Source of the DNA: Candidatus Omnitrophota bacterium
Lineage (GTDB): Bacteria; Ratteibacteria; UBA8468; B48-G9; DTJG01
Assembly (NCBI GenBank): GCA_023819255.1
Contig: JAMWBU010000002.1
Span: 20,283-84,282, forward strand
DNA: 64,000 bases
Direction: 5' to 3'
Part shown: one piece after another, positions 17,336-26,467 of the stretch
How the letters are laid out: each line of letters opens with the position of its first letter
How positions within the stretch are numbered: position 1 is the first letter of the stretch
The notes under the pieces: generated by a model
Told to the model about the DNA's origin: nothing
Databases searched by the model: none
The model's input: only the letters and a program-made list of their open reading frames with translations
Translations under genes and position numbers: made by a program

Positions 17336-18232
17336 TTAAGGTGCATAAATAAGTGGATTATGTATCCTTCCGATCCATCGCGTTATTCCGTTGTAGTCCT
17401 TTTCCATTGGTAAAACATGCCTTATTACGCCAGAAACATTCAACTTCACAGCAGAAAGCCATCTAACACTTCCATCCATATATAAAACATTGATACCTGC
17501 CGTTCCATGGTTATTTTCTTCAGTTAGAGTTACTCCCTCTGGTATAGAATCTTCTGGCACAGGATAGTATTCTGTTCCTACTGCTCCTCCCCAATCCCAC
17601 ACCTCAAGAACCCACGAAGCGCCACCAGAAAAATCTCCTTTTCCTTTAGTAGCATCAGGTCTCTGTCTATCTGCAACAAGAATAGAATCAGGTTCTGTTC
17701 CACAATTGACTCTAAGCGAGGATACATACGCATATTGATTAATACTATAGCTTAAATTTGCCCATGTGCTAATATCATATGGTTTTGCATAAGCATAGGA
17801 AAGCTCATACGGTGGCTTAAGATATCCCCTGCTTCTTACATTTGAAACATTTTTATAATCAAGTCTCTGACTCGGGCAAATAAAAACCTCAGGTGATCCT
17901 AAATACTTTACTCCCCCCAAACTTCCGGTTGAATCTTTTCCAAGAAGTTTATTAAATGGTCTGTATGTTAAAATATACCACGATATAGTTGATGGTCCTT
18001 GATAATTCGGGAGGAAACCGCCATAGTCTTCCGCATACATTCGGAAAGCAAGTCCCATTTGTTTTAAATTGTTAAAACATATAGCCCTTCTTGCTCTTTC
18101 TCTCGTTTTACTTAAAACAGGCAAAATCATAGCAGCAAGAATAGCAATTATCGCAATCACAACCAGTAATTCTATAAGAGTAAAACCATGCAGAACTCGA
18201 GACCTGCTATTCAAAAATATCTTTCTTGACAT
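17336..18232 (-). CDS. Type II pseudopilin with H-X10-DG motif
   Basis: The protein has 298 residues. After a basic leader comes [20 protein letters not shown] with Glu+5. The globular part has paired Cys segments and ends with the signature [17 protein letters not shown], one residue longer between His and Asp-Gly than the usual nine. It is the middle gene of three pseudopilins, with 10- and 16-bp gaps and a strong AGGAGGT site. Family members are numerous in Planctomycetota, Lentisphaerota and Omnitrophota. Their exact role is unproven; membership in an operon with secreted enzymes suggests export or surface display of those enzymes. Confidence 0.9.
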   Translation of the reverse strand: MSRKIFLNSRSRVLHGFTLIELLVVIAIIAILAAMILPVLSKTRERARRAICFNNLKQMGLAFRMYAEDYGGFLPNYQGPSTISWYILTYRPFNKLLGKDSTGSLGGVKYLGSPEVFICPSQRLDYKNVSNVRSRGYLKPPYELSYAYAKPYDISTWANLSYSINQYAYVSSLRVNCGTEPDSILVADRQRPDATKGKGDFSGGASWVLEVWDWGGAVGTEYYPVPEDSIPEGVTLTEENNHGTAGINVLYMDGSVRWLSAVKLNVSGVIRHVLPMEKDYNGITRWIGRIHNPLIYAP

Positions 18233-18242
18233 TTTCCACCTC

Positions 18243-19139
18243 CTAAAAATTGCCAGAACTTTCAGGCCCTCTTAAATAAATTTGTTCATCAGGATGGACA
18301 TAGCCACTTCCCACATTATTTGTATACCAGTATGGTTGAGTAACATTCATAGAGTAATTTATATTAGGAATTTCTTCAGTTGGGATGTACCATTTCCCAT
18401 TTATGAAATAATTTCCACCACGAGATGCAGATTTTGTCCATCCTGTAGGTCCTGACCATTGAAAAGCGGTTATCCACTGGACATCGCCATCAATATAAAG
18501 GACATTTATTCCATAAGTTCCGTGATTACAAAGGTCCACAAGTTGAAATCTATAATCCCAGTAGGAACCATATCCTCTATACCATTCAAAGGAACCGTCT
18601 CCATCTACATACTTTTTATCCGCCATGATTGCCCAGTTTTTTGAAGAAAGAGACCCTGCGTTTCCTGTGCCTATTTCTAAAGCAGCAGCCGGAACTTTAA
18701 ATTTTCTGGTACTAAGATTTGGAGCATAGGCATACGAGCAATATGGATAGATAAGATACCCTATCTGCGAGGCTACATCCCTGGAAGAAGGACATACAAA
18801 CACCTCCGGGTTTTTAATATATTGAGGTCCGTTTGGTTGCCCTGTCGGGGGAGAAGCAGGAATAGGACCTGAAACATAGTGGCCAAGAAGCAGCATCATC
18901 GAGCGCGATGTACGTATTTTATTATTCCCGCTTTCTGTTGCTATTGGAAAATAACTGTCATAGTCATTAGCATACAAAGAAAGAGCAATGTATAATTGCC
19001 TGAGATTTGACATACAGGTCACTTTTTTTGCCCTTTCTATCGCCTTGCTCAAAACAGGAAAAACAAGTGCTGCCAAAATGGCTATTATTGCAATTACAAC
19101 CAGAAGTTCTATTAATGTAAAGCCATATCTTCTCTCCAT
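18243..19139 (-). CDS. Type II pseudopilin with H-X10-DG motif
   Basis: The protein has 298 residues, starting [28 protein letters not shown]. The ATG at 19139 is chosen because AAGGAGG lies six bases before it; an in-frame ATG at 19154 would place this site inside the gene. Glu+5 is present. The C-terminal signature is [17 protein letters not shown]. It starts 11 bp after the regulator stop, so it is the first structural gene of the operon. It is similar in length to the next pseudopilin, consistent with tandem duplication. Confidence 0.9.
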   Translation of the reverse strand: MERRYGFTLIELLVVIAIIAILAALVFPVLSKAIERAKKVTCMSNLRQLYIALSLYANDYDSYFPIATESGNNKIRTSRSMMLLLGHYVSGPIPASPPTGQPNGPQYIKNPEVFVCPSSRDVASQIGYLIYPYCSYAYAPNLSTRKFKVPAAALEIGTGNAGSLSSKNWAIMADKKYVDGDGSFEWYRGYGSYWDYRFQLVDLCNHGTYGINVLYIDGDVQWITAFQWSGPTGWTKSASRGGNYFINGKWYIPTEEIPNINYSMNVTQPYWYTNNVGSGYVHPDEQIYLRGPESSGNF

Positions 19140-19150
19140 TTTTTCCTCCT

Positions 19151-20239
19151 TCATTCTATTATTGGTTCCAGAAGGATTTTCTTATAAATCGTCTCTATCA
19201 TTCTTTTTCTTTCTTTAATTCTTTCAAGAAGTATTTTTGCCGCGATTTTTCCTATCTCATATCTTGGCTGTTTTATAAGTTTTATATCGTAAATGATTCC
19301 ATTTGGTAAAATTGGCTGGTCAAAAGATACAATTTTTATTTCTTCTTTTCTTATGTTCATTTCCTTCAGTCCTTTAACAATTCCTATTGTTATTGGTTCG
19401 TTTGCAGAAAAAATACCATCAATTTTTTCTTTTCTCATAATTTCCTTTATCGCATTATATCCAAATTCTTCTGTCGCATATCCGTTCCTTATAATATTTT
19501 TATCTAAATCTAAACCAGATTCTTCCAGTGCTTTTCTATAACCATTAAATCTTCCCTCAGAACTATAAAGAGTCATCAATGCACTCAAAAAAGCTATTTT
19601 TTTACATCCAAGTGAGATTAAATATTTTGTTCCAAGATAGGCACCCTTTATGTTATCTGTTGCGACAAGATCTGCTTTTACGTTTTCTAAAGGGGTATCA
19701 ACAAAAACAAAGGGTATGCCTTTTTTCATTAACACATCATAATATGGATTCTGGTTTGAAAAATAATTCGCGGAAACTATAAATCCATTGACTCCTCTTT
19801 CCGCAAAACTCTCCATATATTCCTTTTCTTTTTCGACATCATCGTCATAATTTCCCAGGAGTAAGTGATATTTCTCTTCTCTCAAGCAATCCTCTGCACC
19901 TCTGACAATTCCTGAAAAAATGGAGAATGTTATACAGGGAACTAAAACAGCAACTCCCTTATTAAGTTTTTTTATCTCTTTTTCTCTCCCCTTTATAACT
20001 GTTGCTTCTTGCCTTTTGTCAGGGGAAATAACAAATGTACCTTTGCCTGTAATTTTATATATATATCCTTCTGATTCGAGAAGCGACAGAGCCTTTCTTA
20101 ATGTTGCCCTGCTAACCTTATATTTTTCACATAACCGGTGCTCTATGGGAATTTTATTCCCCGGCTTGTATTCTCCTTTTTCTATTTTTTTTCTTAAATC
20201 CTTTTCTATCCACAAATAATTAGGGACCCACTGTTCCAT
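19151..20239 (-). CDS. GntR-headed LacI-type sugar-responsive regulator
   Basis: This 362-residue protein joins an N-terminal GntR winged helix (~1-75; YKPGNKIPIEHRL, VSRATLRKALSLLESEGY, GKGTFV) to a LacI/periplasmic-binding-type effector domain (~90-362; VTC-less, with GVNGFIVSANY, FVDTPL, KKIAFLSA, IDGIFSANEP, IVSFDQP). The layout is that of AraR of Bacillus, a repressor released by arabinose. The effector here is unknown but is likely a mono- or oligosaccharide. It heads the seven-gene operon and probably controls it and itself: an imperfect palindrome touches the promoter. The -10 lies six bases from the ATG and there is no ribosome site. Confidence 0.9.
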   Translation of the reverse strand: MEQWVPNYLWIEKDLRKKIEKGEYKPGNKIPIEHRLCEKYKVSRATLRKALSLLESEGYIYKITGKGTFVISPDKRQEATVIKGREKEIKKLNKGVAVLVPCITFSIFSGIVRGAEDCLREEKYHLLLGNYDDDVEKEKEYMESFAERGVNGFIVSANYFSNQNPYYDVLMKKGIPFVFVDTPLENVKADLVATDNIKGAYLGTKYLISLGCKKIAFLSALMTLYSSEGRFNGYRKALEESGLDLDKNIIRNGYATEEFGYNAIKEIMRKEKIDGIFSANEPITIGIVKGLKEMNIRKEEIKIVSFDQPILPNGIIYDIKLIKQPRYEIGKIAAKILLERIKERKRMIETIYKKILLEPIIE

Positions 20240-20245
20240 AGTTCA

Positions 20246-20274
20246 ATTTTACCTCGCACATTTTATTTTGTCAA
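20246..20274 (-). promoter_or_regulatory. Near-consensus promoter of the regulator/pseudopilin/glycosidase operon
   Basis: TTGACA and TAAAAT are separated by 17 bp on the minus strand. The -10 ends six bases before the ATG at 20239. A start seven bases after the -10 would fall on the start codon itself, so a leaderless mRNA is predicted. Confidence 0.7.
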
Positions 20275-20278
20275 TATT

Positions 20279-20297
20279 TGATTAGTCTAAACAATCA
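20279..20297 (-). promoter_or_regulatory. Candidate operator palindrome
   Basis: A 19-bp imperfect palindrome with arms TGATT and AATCA lies four bases upstream of the -35 box. Its size and position suit a dimeric GntR/LacI-type regulator. There is no second copy in view to support it. Confidence 0.35.
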
Positions 20298-20666
20298 TAT
20301 ACAATATTATGTATTAATTTTATCTCACCTTTCTTCTCTGTCAATAGATAAAAATAACGGCCAATTTCTGCAAGAGATTTTTTATTTTCGGTTTTATGGT
20401 TACTCATCAAAATCCAAAAGGCCATTTCAATGCGAGAACATTACAACAGGCGATAGAAAAATTAAGTTACCACAATGCCGCCAGTCATTATTAAACTCTG
20501 AACTGGCCATAACAAAGCCAGAAACAGCCCATCAAAAGATATGGGCGGTAATTTTGACTGCAAATTGAATTAAATTTTGATTAAGGTGATATTGCCCGCA
20601 TTTTTTCCGGGAATATGAAATGAATAAAATCCGTATCATAAAACATAAAAACTGGAGACTTACATT
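20298..20666. other. Intergenic region between hypE end and the regulator promoter
   Basis: No gene is supported. A 96-codon plus-strand frame (20278-20568) overlaps the promoter, has no ribosome site and lacks protein-like composition. Another short frame near 20398-20490 could be a decayed coding fragment. No clear terminator was seen. Confidence 0.35.
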
Positions 20667-21677
20667 TCAGCAAATTCTTGGTAATTGCATTCCGGTTGGC
20701 ATCAGGATAAAGCGCTGATAACCATTGATTGTCTCCATAACAACCTTTCCTCTAAATTCTGACGCAACCTCTCCTATCACAGCGGCTTCTCTGCCAAACG
20801 GATGTTTTCTCATAACTGAAACAACCCTGTCTGCATCCTGAGAAGATACTATCGCAACCACCCTGCCCTCGCAGGCGAGATTCAGAATGTCAAAACCAAG
20901 AATTTCACATAGAGATTTTGCGGCTTCTGTTTGCGGAATCCTGTTTTCATAGATTTTCAGCCCAAAATTTCGCCCAAGCGCTATTTCGTTCAAAACGGCG
21001 GCGAGCCCGCCTCTTGTGGGATCCCTCATAAATTTTATTTTTTTTGATGCGCTCAACATATCAAAAACCAGGTGACCTATGGCGGCGCAGTCGCTTTTCA
21101 AAGAAGACCTGAACTTAAGGTTCTCTCGCGCGCAGACAATAGCAAGCTCATGCATTCCCGGCGCGCCGCTTAAAATTATTGAATCGCCTGGTTCTATTTT
21201 CTCAATTCCAGCAGGCGAACTGGAAAATCTTATTCCGATGCCGGATGTTGTGATGAAAATTCCGTCTGTCTTGCTTTTTTCAACGACCTTTGTGTCGCCG
21301 GTAACAATTCTCACACCAGCCTTTTTCGCTTCAATTGCCATAGATTTCAAAATTCTTTCAAGGTCTGACAGTTTAAAACCCTCCTCAATAATAAATGAGC
21401 AAGATAAATACACTGGTTTTGCGCCGGAAACAGCAAGGTCATTAACAGAACCACACACAGCGAGTTTTCCAATGTTGCCGCCAGGAAAAAACACGGGATT
21501 AACAACAAACGAATCTGTTGTGAAACAAATTTCGCCGGATGGAACTTTTATGCTCGCAGAATCAGAAAGATTTTTTAGGACAGGGTCATCGAAATATTTC
21601 AGGATCAAACCTTCAATAAGGTCCCTGGACTGTTTTCCTCCTGCCCCATGTGCAAGCAATATTCTTTCATCTTTCAT
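20667..21677 (-). CDS. hypE: HypE, carbamoyl dehydratase of [NiFe] cofactor synthesis
   Basis: The protein has 336 residues from the ATG at 21677; the longer open frame upstream is inside hypD. It is an ATP-dependent AIR-synthase-fold enzyme that dehydrates the carbamoyl group, received from HypF on its C-terminal Cys, to a cyano ligand for the iron. The N-terminal LLAHGAGGK loop, DSFVV and MRDPTRGG motifs are present, and the essential C-terminal ending PRIC is intact. It overlaps hypD by 11 bp and is the last gene of the hyp cluster. Confidence is high. Confidence 0.96.
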   Translation of the reverse strand: MKDERILLAHGAGGKQSRDLIEGLILKYFDDPVLKNLSDSASIKVPSGEICFTTDSFVVNPVFFPGGNIGKLAVCGSVNDLAVSGAKPVYLSCSFIIEEGFKLSDLERILKSMAIEAKKAGVRIVTGDTKVVEKSKTDGIFITTSGIGIRFSSSPAGIEKIEPGDSIILSGAPGMHELAIVCARENLKFRSSLKSDCAAIGHLVFDMLSASKKIKFMRDPTRGGLAAVLNEIALGRNFGLKIYENRIPQTEAAKSLCEILGFDILNLACEGRVVAIVSSQDADRVVSVMRKHPFGREAAVIGEVASEFRGKVVMETINGYQRFILMPTGMQLPRIC

Positions 21678-22761
21678 AGGCGTAATATGCTGCGCAGGTG
21701 CCTTCAGTTGAAACCATACAGGGTCCAACAGGATTTTCAGGGGTGCATAACCTGGCAAAAAATTTGCAATCAAACGGCTTTTTCAAGCCCTTTAACACCT
21801 GCCCGCAGATACATCCTTTTTTGTCTGTGGAACCTTTCAAATTGATCGGAAATCTGTAAACAGAATTGTATTGACTGTACCTCTTGTTGACTTCAAGACC
21901 GCTTGATCTTATTATCCCGATACCCCTCCACTCTGTGTCAACAACATCGAAAACTTCCTTCATCAAACTGAGCGCGTTCGGATTGCCATCGCTTTGAACG
22001 CAACGACTGTACTGGATTTCAACAGATACTTTCCTTTTTCCAGCTATCATTTCGAGAAGAATCAGTATTGAATGAAGGATATCGGTTATTTCAAAACCTG
22101 ATATAACACAGCCAATACCATATTCTCGAGGAAAAATTTCATAGGGCCTTGAACCAATTATCACGCTTACGTGCCCGGGACAGATAAAGCCCTGTATCAT
22201 ATGCTGTTGGTCATTGACAAGCGCCTCCATCGCTGGCGGAATAAGCTTATGACAGGAAAAAACAGAAAAATTATTTATTCCCTGCTGGTTCGCATAAAGA
22301 ATCACTTTGCCGGTCAATGGCGCGGTGGTTTCAAATCCTGCGCCGAGAAAAACAATTTCCTCCCCTGAATTTCTTTTCGCGATCTCAAGAGCATCGAGAG
22401 GAGAATAAACGATATCAATCTTAGCCCCGACTGCAGCTGCTTTTTCAAGAGATCCCCTGCCAGAAGGAACCCTGTACATATCTCCAAATGTAACAACCCT
22501 CGTTTTCTTATTTTTCGAAATTTCAATCGCGGCGTCGATATACGAGTTTGAAGAAACACAAACAGGACAACCGGGACCTGAAATCAAATTTACATTTCCA
22601 GGGAGCACTTTTCTCAATCCTGAACGGCCTATGGCCATGGTGTGTGTTCCGCAAACCTCCATAAAATTCACCTGTTTTCCTATGGAAGCGGAAATTGTAT
22701 ATATCTTTGAAACAAGAGCGCTGATATGTTCAGAGTTTCTGAATTCATCTATATATTTCAT
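21667..22761 (-). CDS. hypD: HypD, Fe-(CN)2CO assembly scaffold
   Basis: This 364-residue protein carries the invariant CGTHT (Cys37) and GPGCPVC (Cys65, Cys68) motifs plus the C-terminal Cys cluster for a [4Fe-4S] centre. With HypC it holds the iron while HypE delivers cyanide. It is cytoplasmic. The gene overlaps hypC by 17 bp and hypE by 11 bp, which fits tight coupling of equimolar partners. Length is normal for the family. Confidence 0.97.
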   Translation of the reverse strand: MKYIDEFRNSEHISALVSKIYTISASIGKQVNFMEVCGTHTMAIGRSGLRKVLPGNVNLISGPGCPVCVSSNSYIDAAIEISKNKKTRVVTFGDMYRVPSGRGSLEKAAAVGAKIDIVYSPLDALEIAKRNSGEEIVFLGAGFETTAPLTGKVILYANQQGINNFSVFSCHKLIPPAMEALVNDQQHMIQGFICPGHVSVIIGSRPYEIFPREYGIGCVISGFEITDILHSILILLEMIAGKRKVSVEIQYSRCVQSDGNPNALSLMKEVFDVVDTEWRGIGIIRSSGLEVNKRYSQYNSVYRFPINLKGSTDKKGCICGQVLKGLKKPFDCKFFARLCTPENPVGPCMVSTEGTCAAYYAYER

Positions 22762-22969
22762 CTTTCATCTCGTCTAAAAGTTTCAATGTGGCTTCTGCTT
22801 CGTTTTTCCCCAGTTTTTGTATGGCAAAACCGGCGTGAACAATCACATAATCTCCGACCTTTACCTTGCCAACAAGAGAAATATCAATATTCCTTTCGAT
22901 GCCGCCAAGAAACACTGTTGCTGTGTTTCCTTTTTTTTTCTTTATTTTCATTGGAACCGCAAGACACAT
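22745..22969 (-). CDS. hypC: HypC, hydrogenase maturation chaperone
   Basis: This 74-residue protein begins MCLAVPMKI. Cys2, exposed after Met removal, is the residue that binds iron and the hydrogenase precursor. The beta-barrel core includes GDYVIVHAGFAIQKL, a family hallmark. The ribosome site AAGGAGG is strong. It is followed by hypD with an overlap and preceded by hypF with a 9-bp gap. Confidence 0.97.
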   Translation of the reverse strand: MCLAVPMKIKKKKGNTATVFLGGIERNIDISLVGKVKVGDYVIVHAGFAIQKLGKNEAEATLKLLDEMKDEIYR

Positions 22970-22978
22970 AAATCCTCC

Positions 22979-25276
22979 TTAAGAATTAGAAAAACCAGCA
23001 ATAGCGCATTGCCCGGCAGAAATACAAGCATCATTCGGCGGCATAGCCCTGTGAGTGTATACTTTGAAACCGTCTCTTTCAAGTATTTCTTTTATCCTTG
23101 TGGAAAGAAAAACATTTTGAAAGCTCCCGCCAGAAAGCGCAACCTCATTAATCCCAGTGTCTGTTTTTATCAATTGGCAAATTTCTCTAACCATCTGGAC
23201 AATTGTCAGATGAAATCTGCAGGAGATTTTTGATTCAGGAACATTCTCAAGAATGTCTCCTGTTATTTCCCTGATTGTAATCCGATGGTCTAAAATAAAT
23301 TTTCCTTCTTCTCTGGCTATGTCAAATTTATAGGCAGGTGCAGAAATGTTTTCGTCCAGAACCGATTCAAGTTCAGTGGCAGCCTGACCTTCATAATTTA
23401 TACTGCTTCTCAAACCGCACATGCAGCTAACAGCGTCAAAAAGCCTTCCCAGACCTGATGAAAATGGACTGTTAATGTTTTTTTCTATCATTTTTTTCAC
23501 AACGACCAATTCCTGGCGACTTATTTCCTTAATAAACTTAAATGCATTTATGTCACAATCGTTTCCAAACGCATCAATAAGATACGCAAGCGCGATTCTC
23601 CAGATTTGTTTTATTGCCTGCTCGCCGCCAGGAAGTTTCACGGGTCTGAGATGCGCCTTTCTTTGAAAGGAAAAATAATCGCACAGCAAAAATTCGCTTC
23701 CCCATAAAGTCCCATCCTCGCCGTATCCTGTGCCGTCAAAGGCAATACCAATTACTGTTCTATTCTTAAGCCCATTATCAATCATGCAGGAACATATGTG
23801 CGCGTGGTGATGATAGACAGGTATCTTTGCCGCTTCATTAAAAAAATCCCGTGATATGGCCATTATCGTCGAAATATATTCAGGATGCGCGTCATAAGCA
23901 ATTACATCAGGTTCAATTCTCAAAATGGACATATATCTTTTCATCGCAGACAGATAGGATTCAAAAGCCGCGGGACTTTCAATATCTCCCGTATGATGGC
24001 TTATGTATAGAAGATTGCCCGCAGCAAGAGAAAATGTATTTTTGATGTCAGCTCCGCAGCCAAGAATGTTTCTTTTCAAACAAAACGGCAAATTTATTGA
24101 CTCGGGAGCAAATCCTCTGGATCTTCTTATCATTAAACTCTGCCCATCAGGAAGAACCCTCATCACTGAATCATCGCAACCGGTAATAATCTTTCTGTTA
24201 TGAAAAAGGAAAAAGTCAGCAATGCCTGAAAGTGTTTTCAATGCCTGTCCACTGTCAGTACAGATTGGCTGCTCTGAATAATTTCCGCTTGTCATCACAA
24301 GGAGTTCAAGCTCCTGTTCCGACTCAAAAATAAGATAGTGCAGTCCAGAGTAAGGAAGCATAATTCCAAGATAGTTGTTTGCTGGAGCAATCTCTTCAAA
24401 AGCGACACAATTTCTCTTTTTTCTAAGAAGCATTATCGGCGCAGACGGAGAAATTAAAAAATTTTTCTCAATGGCAGAAACAAAACAATATTTTTCAACA
24501 ACTGCAATATTTTTCGCCATTAAAGCAAATGGCTTTTCCTCTCTGTTTTTCCTGCGTCTTAATGTCTTGACTGCGCCTGTTGAAAATGCATTACAGGCAA
24601 GATGAAAGCCCCCTATTCCTTTAATTGCAATAATATTACCGTCAGTGAGAAGCCTGGCGGTATCCTTTATGGCATCAGTTCCTCTTGAAACATCTATGCC
24701 GTGTGAATCAGCAAGAAAAACATCAGGACCGCATTTCTCGCAACAATTCGTTTGAGCATGAAACCTTCTATCATCCGGGCTGACGTATTCCTTCTCGCAA
24801 AAAGAACACATCTTGAATTCGTTCATCGATGTGTTATCCCTGTCATAAGGCAACCGATTGATTATTGTAAAACGGGGACCACAATTCACGCAATTGGTAA
24901 AAGGATAAAAGTACCTGCGGTTTTCCCTATCCAGAATTTCGGTCAAACAATTCTCGCAGAGAGCGATATCAGGAGTTATCTCTGACCGTTTTTTTTGGTT
25001 GCCATTGCTTTTCATAATAACAAAACGGTTGTCCTTTTTTAAAGAAATTTGCTTTACAGCAATATCTTTTATCTTTGCGCTTGATGGGGGAAATTGTTTA
25101 ATCTCGGAGATAAAATTTTCAATTCTGACATCGTCTCCCTGAGCTTCTATCACCACTCCGTCCATAGTATTTTTAACAAAGCCCGCAATTGCGTACTTGC
25201 TCGCGGTTCTATAAACAAACGGTCTGAAACCAACACCCTGAACAATTCCGGTGATAAGTAATTCAACTCTTTTCAT
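22979..25276 (-). CDS. hypF: HypF, carbamoyltransferase for the CN ligand
   Basis: The protein has 765 residues from ATG 25276; the open frame continues upstream into hypB in error. Domains in order: acylphosphatase (~1-90, GIVQGVGFRPF), two zinc fingers (Cys107/110 with Cys129/132, and Cys157/160 with Cys179/182), a YrdC-like domain (~195-380), and a Kae1-like carbamoyltransferase domain with YHHHAHI and a GIAFDGTGYG motif. It converts carbamoyl phosphate to a carbamoyl group on HypE. The start overlaps hypB by 14 bp. Full length, all motifs intact. Confidence 0.97.
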   Translation of the reverse strand: MKRVELLITGIVQGVGFRPFVYRTASKYAIAGFVKNTMDGVVIEAQGDDVRIENFISEIKQFPPSSAKIKDIAVKQISLKKDNRFVIMKSNGNQKKRSEITPDIALCENCLTEILDRENRRYFYPFTNCVNCGPRFTIINRLPYDRDNTSMNEFKMCSFCEKEYVSPDDRRFHAQTNCCEKCGPDVFLADSHGIDVSRGTDAIKDTARLLTDGNIIAIKGIGGFHLACNAFSTGAVKTLRRRKNREEKPFALMAKNIAVVEKYCFVSAIEKNFLISPSAPIMLLRKKRNCVAFEEIAPANNYLGIMLPYSGLHYLIFESEQELELLVMTSGNYSEQPICTDSGQALKTLSGIADFFLFHNRKIITGCDDSVMRVLPDGQSLMIRRSRGFAPESINLPFCLKRNILGCGADIKNTFSLAAGNLLYISHHTGDIESPAAFESYLSAMKRYMSILRIEPDVIAYDAHPEYISTIMAISRDFFNEAAKIPVYHHHAHICSCMIDNGLKNRTVIGIAFDGTGYGEDGTLWGSEFLLCDYFSFQRKAHLRPVKLPGGEQAIKQIWRIALAYLIDAFGNDCDINAFKFIKEISRQELVVVKKMIEKNINSPFSSGLGRLFDAVSCMCGLRSSINYEGQAATELESVLDENISAPAYKFDIAREEGKFILDHRITIREITGDILENVPESKISCRFHLTIVQMVREICQLIKTDTGINEVALSGGSFQNVFLSTRIKEILERDGFKVYTHRAMPPNDACISAGQCAIAGFSNS

Positions 25277-25934
25277 ATTGTTTTGTTTTTTTAATGATGT
25301 ATTCTGCGAGAATTTTAATATTTTCTCCGGTCTTTCCTGACACATTTATAAGCTCGGCTTGAACATTAACCTGTCTTACATATTCCTTGAATTTTTCAAC
25401 CCTGAATTCAACCGCATTTAACAAATCAACCTTGTTGAGAACGATTAATTCTGATATGGAATACATCAAAGGATATTTTACAGGTTTTTCCTCGCCCTCT
25501 GTGACGCTCGCAACAGTTATATTGAAATCAACTCCAAGTTTAAATTCGGCCGGACATACGAGGTTTCCCACATTTTCAACAATGACCATATCAAGCCCCG
25601 AAAGTGGAAGATTTTCGATCCCTTTTCTTATCATATGAGCTTCAAGATGACATGCGCCACCGGTATTAATCTGAACCACAGGGATTCCGAAACGTTCAAT
25701 TCTTTCTCCATCAAATGAACCAGCAATATCACCCTCTATAACTCCGCAAGAAATTCCATTATTGATAAGCTCAGGTATGAGTTTTTCAAGTATCGCTGTT
25801 TTCCCTGAACCAGGACTGCCCATCAAGTTTATGGAAAAAATCTGGTTTTCAACAAAAATTTTCGCGTTCTCACCAGCGATTTCATCATTCTTTGCAAATA
25901 GATTTTCTCCAATCTGTATCCTTTTTATAGTCAT
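25263..25934 (-). CDS. hypB: HypB, nickel-insertion GTPase
   Basis: This 223-residue GTPase has the Walker A GSPGSGKT (39-46), IEGDIAGS switch, the metal-site motif GGACHLEAHM, VENVGNLVCP, and the specificity loop LNKVDLL. It provides GTP-dependent nickel transfer with HypA. The N-terminal CxxCGC high-affinity nickel motif and His-rich tract of some HypB proteins are absent, so storage of nickel is unlikely. It lies 15 bp after the short hypA gene. Confidence 0.96.
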   Translation of the reverse strand: MTIKRIQIGENLFAKNDEIAGENAKIFVENQIFSINLMGSPGSGKTAILEKLIPELINNGISCGVIEGDIAGSFDGERIERFGIPVVQINTGGACHLEAHMIRKGIENLPLSGLDMVIVENVGNLVCPAEFKLGVDFNITVASVTEGEEKPVKYPLMYSISELIVLNKVDLLNAVEFRVEKFKEYVRQVNVQAELINVSGKTGENIKILAEYIIKKTKQYEKS

Positions 25935-25949
25935 ATTATCTCCTGTCTT

Positions 25950-26210
25950 TCATTCAACCTCTATCTCAACATTTTCCACAACATATTCTCTTTCCTGCAT
26001 TGTTTCACTTCTTTTGACCTTTATCTTTGCATCTTTCAGCACAGGATCTTCGGCCATAAAGGAAGAAAACATAAAATTAAGATTCTCCTCATCAAGGCAA
26101 CTATAATGGTTTATTGTTAGTTCAATCAAAACAACTTTTATTGCTTTTTCTCTTTCGCATATATTCCTAAGCAAATGCACCAGATTCTGGACAACGCTCA
26201 TCTCATGCAT
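25950..26210 (-). CDS. hypA: HypA-like nickel chaperone lacking the zinc finger
   Basis: The protein has 86 residues against about 113-118 usual. The nickel-binding N-terminus MHEMSVVQNL is intact, and the helix-strand core (VVLIELTINHYS, LNFMFSSFM) matches HypA. The zinc domain with its two C-x2-C pairs is missing completely: the strand KIKVKRSETMQ runs directly into the last strand EYVVENVEIEVE. There is not one Cys in the expected region; the only Cys residues are near 18 and 38. The reading frame is open and the end fits the family, so this looks like a clean internal loss. A ribosome site GGAG precedes the ATG. It starts 257 bp after the endopeptidase gene. Confidence 0.85.
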   Translation of the reverse strand: MHEMSVVQNLVHLLRNICEREKAIKVVLIELTINHYSCLDEENLNFMFSSFMAEDPVLKDAKIKVKRSETMQEREYVVENVEIEVE

Positions 26211-26467
26211 TCATTAACTCCGTATATTATTTTGGTACTGTCAGAAACTACTTTATTTTTACCCTCTTTCCTACCCTGACTCGGCCGATTTTGCCGCTGA
26301 TACTCCGCCGGACTATCACAAGAAGAAAAAATTTTACTTTCTTAAAATCTTAGTCCCTTTTTTCAAAGAAAAAAACTGTTTTTCCACTCTTTCATAAAGA
26401 TTGATCGGGAGACTTTGGTTCCCAACGGGGGTACATATTCTAATCTCCTTTTCGACACTACATTATT
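26211..26467. other. 257-bp gap between endopeptidase and hypA
   Basis: This is the only sizeable gap in the hydrogenase-hyp block. Read on the minus strand it has a good ribosome site (AAGGAG) before an ATG that encodes only 14 codons, and it contains a local G/C-rich patch (~26270-26310) with stacked inverted repeats. It might hold a leader peptide, an RNA element or a promoter for hypA; I see nothing decisive. Confidence 0.3.

Noticed and set aside
16654..19139. A type II secretion or type IV pilus gene cluster
   Set aside because: Only pseudopilins are present. No ATPase, platform protein, secretin or prepilin peptidase is found in the window.
20278..20568. Plus-strand 96-codon frame
   Set aside because: It covers the promoter of the regulator operon, with no ribosome site and no recognised features.
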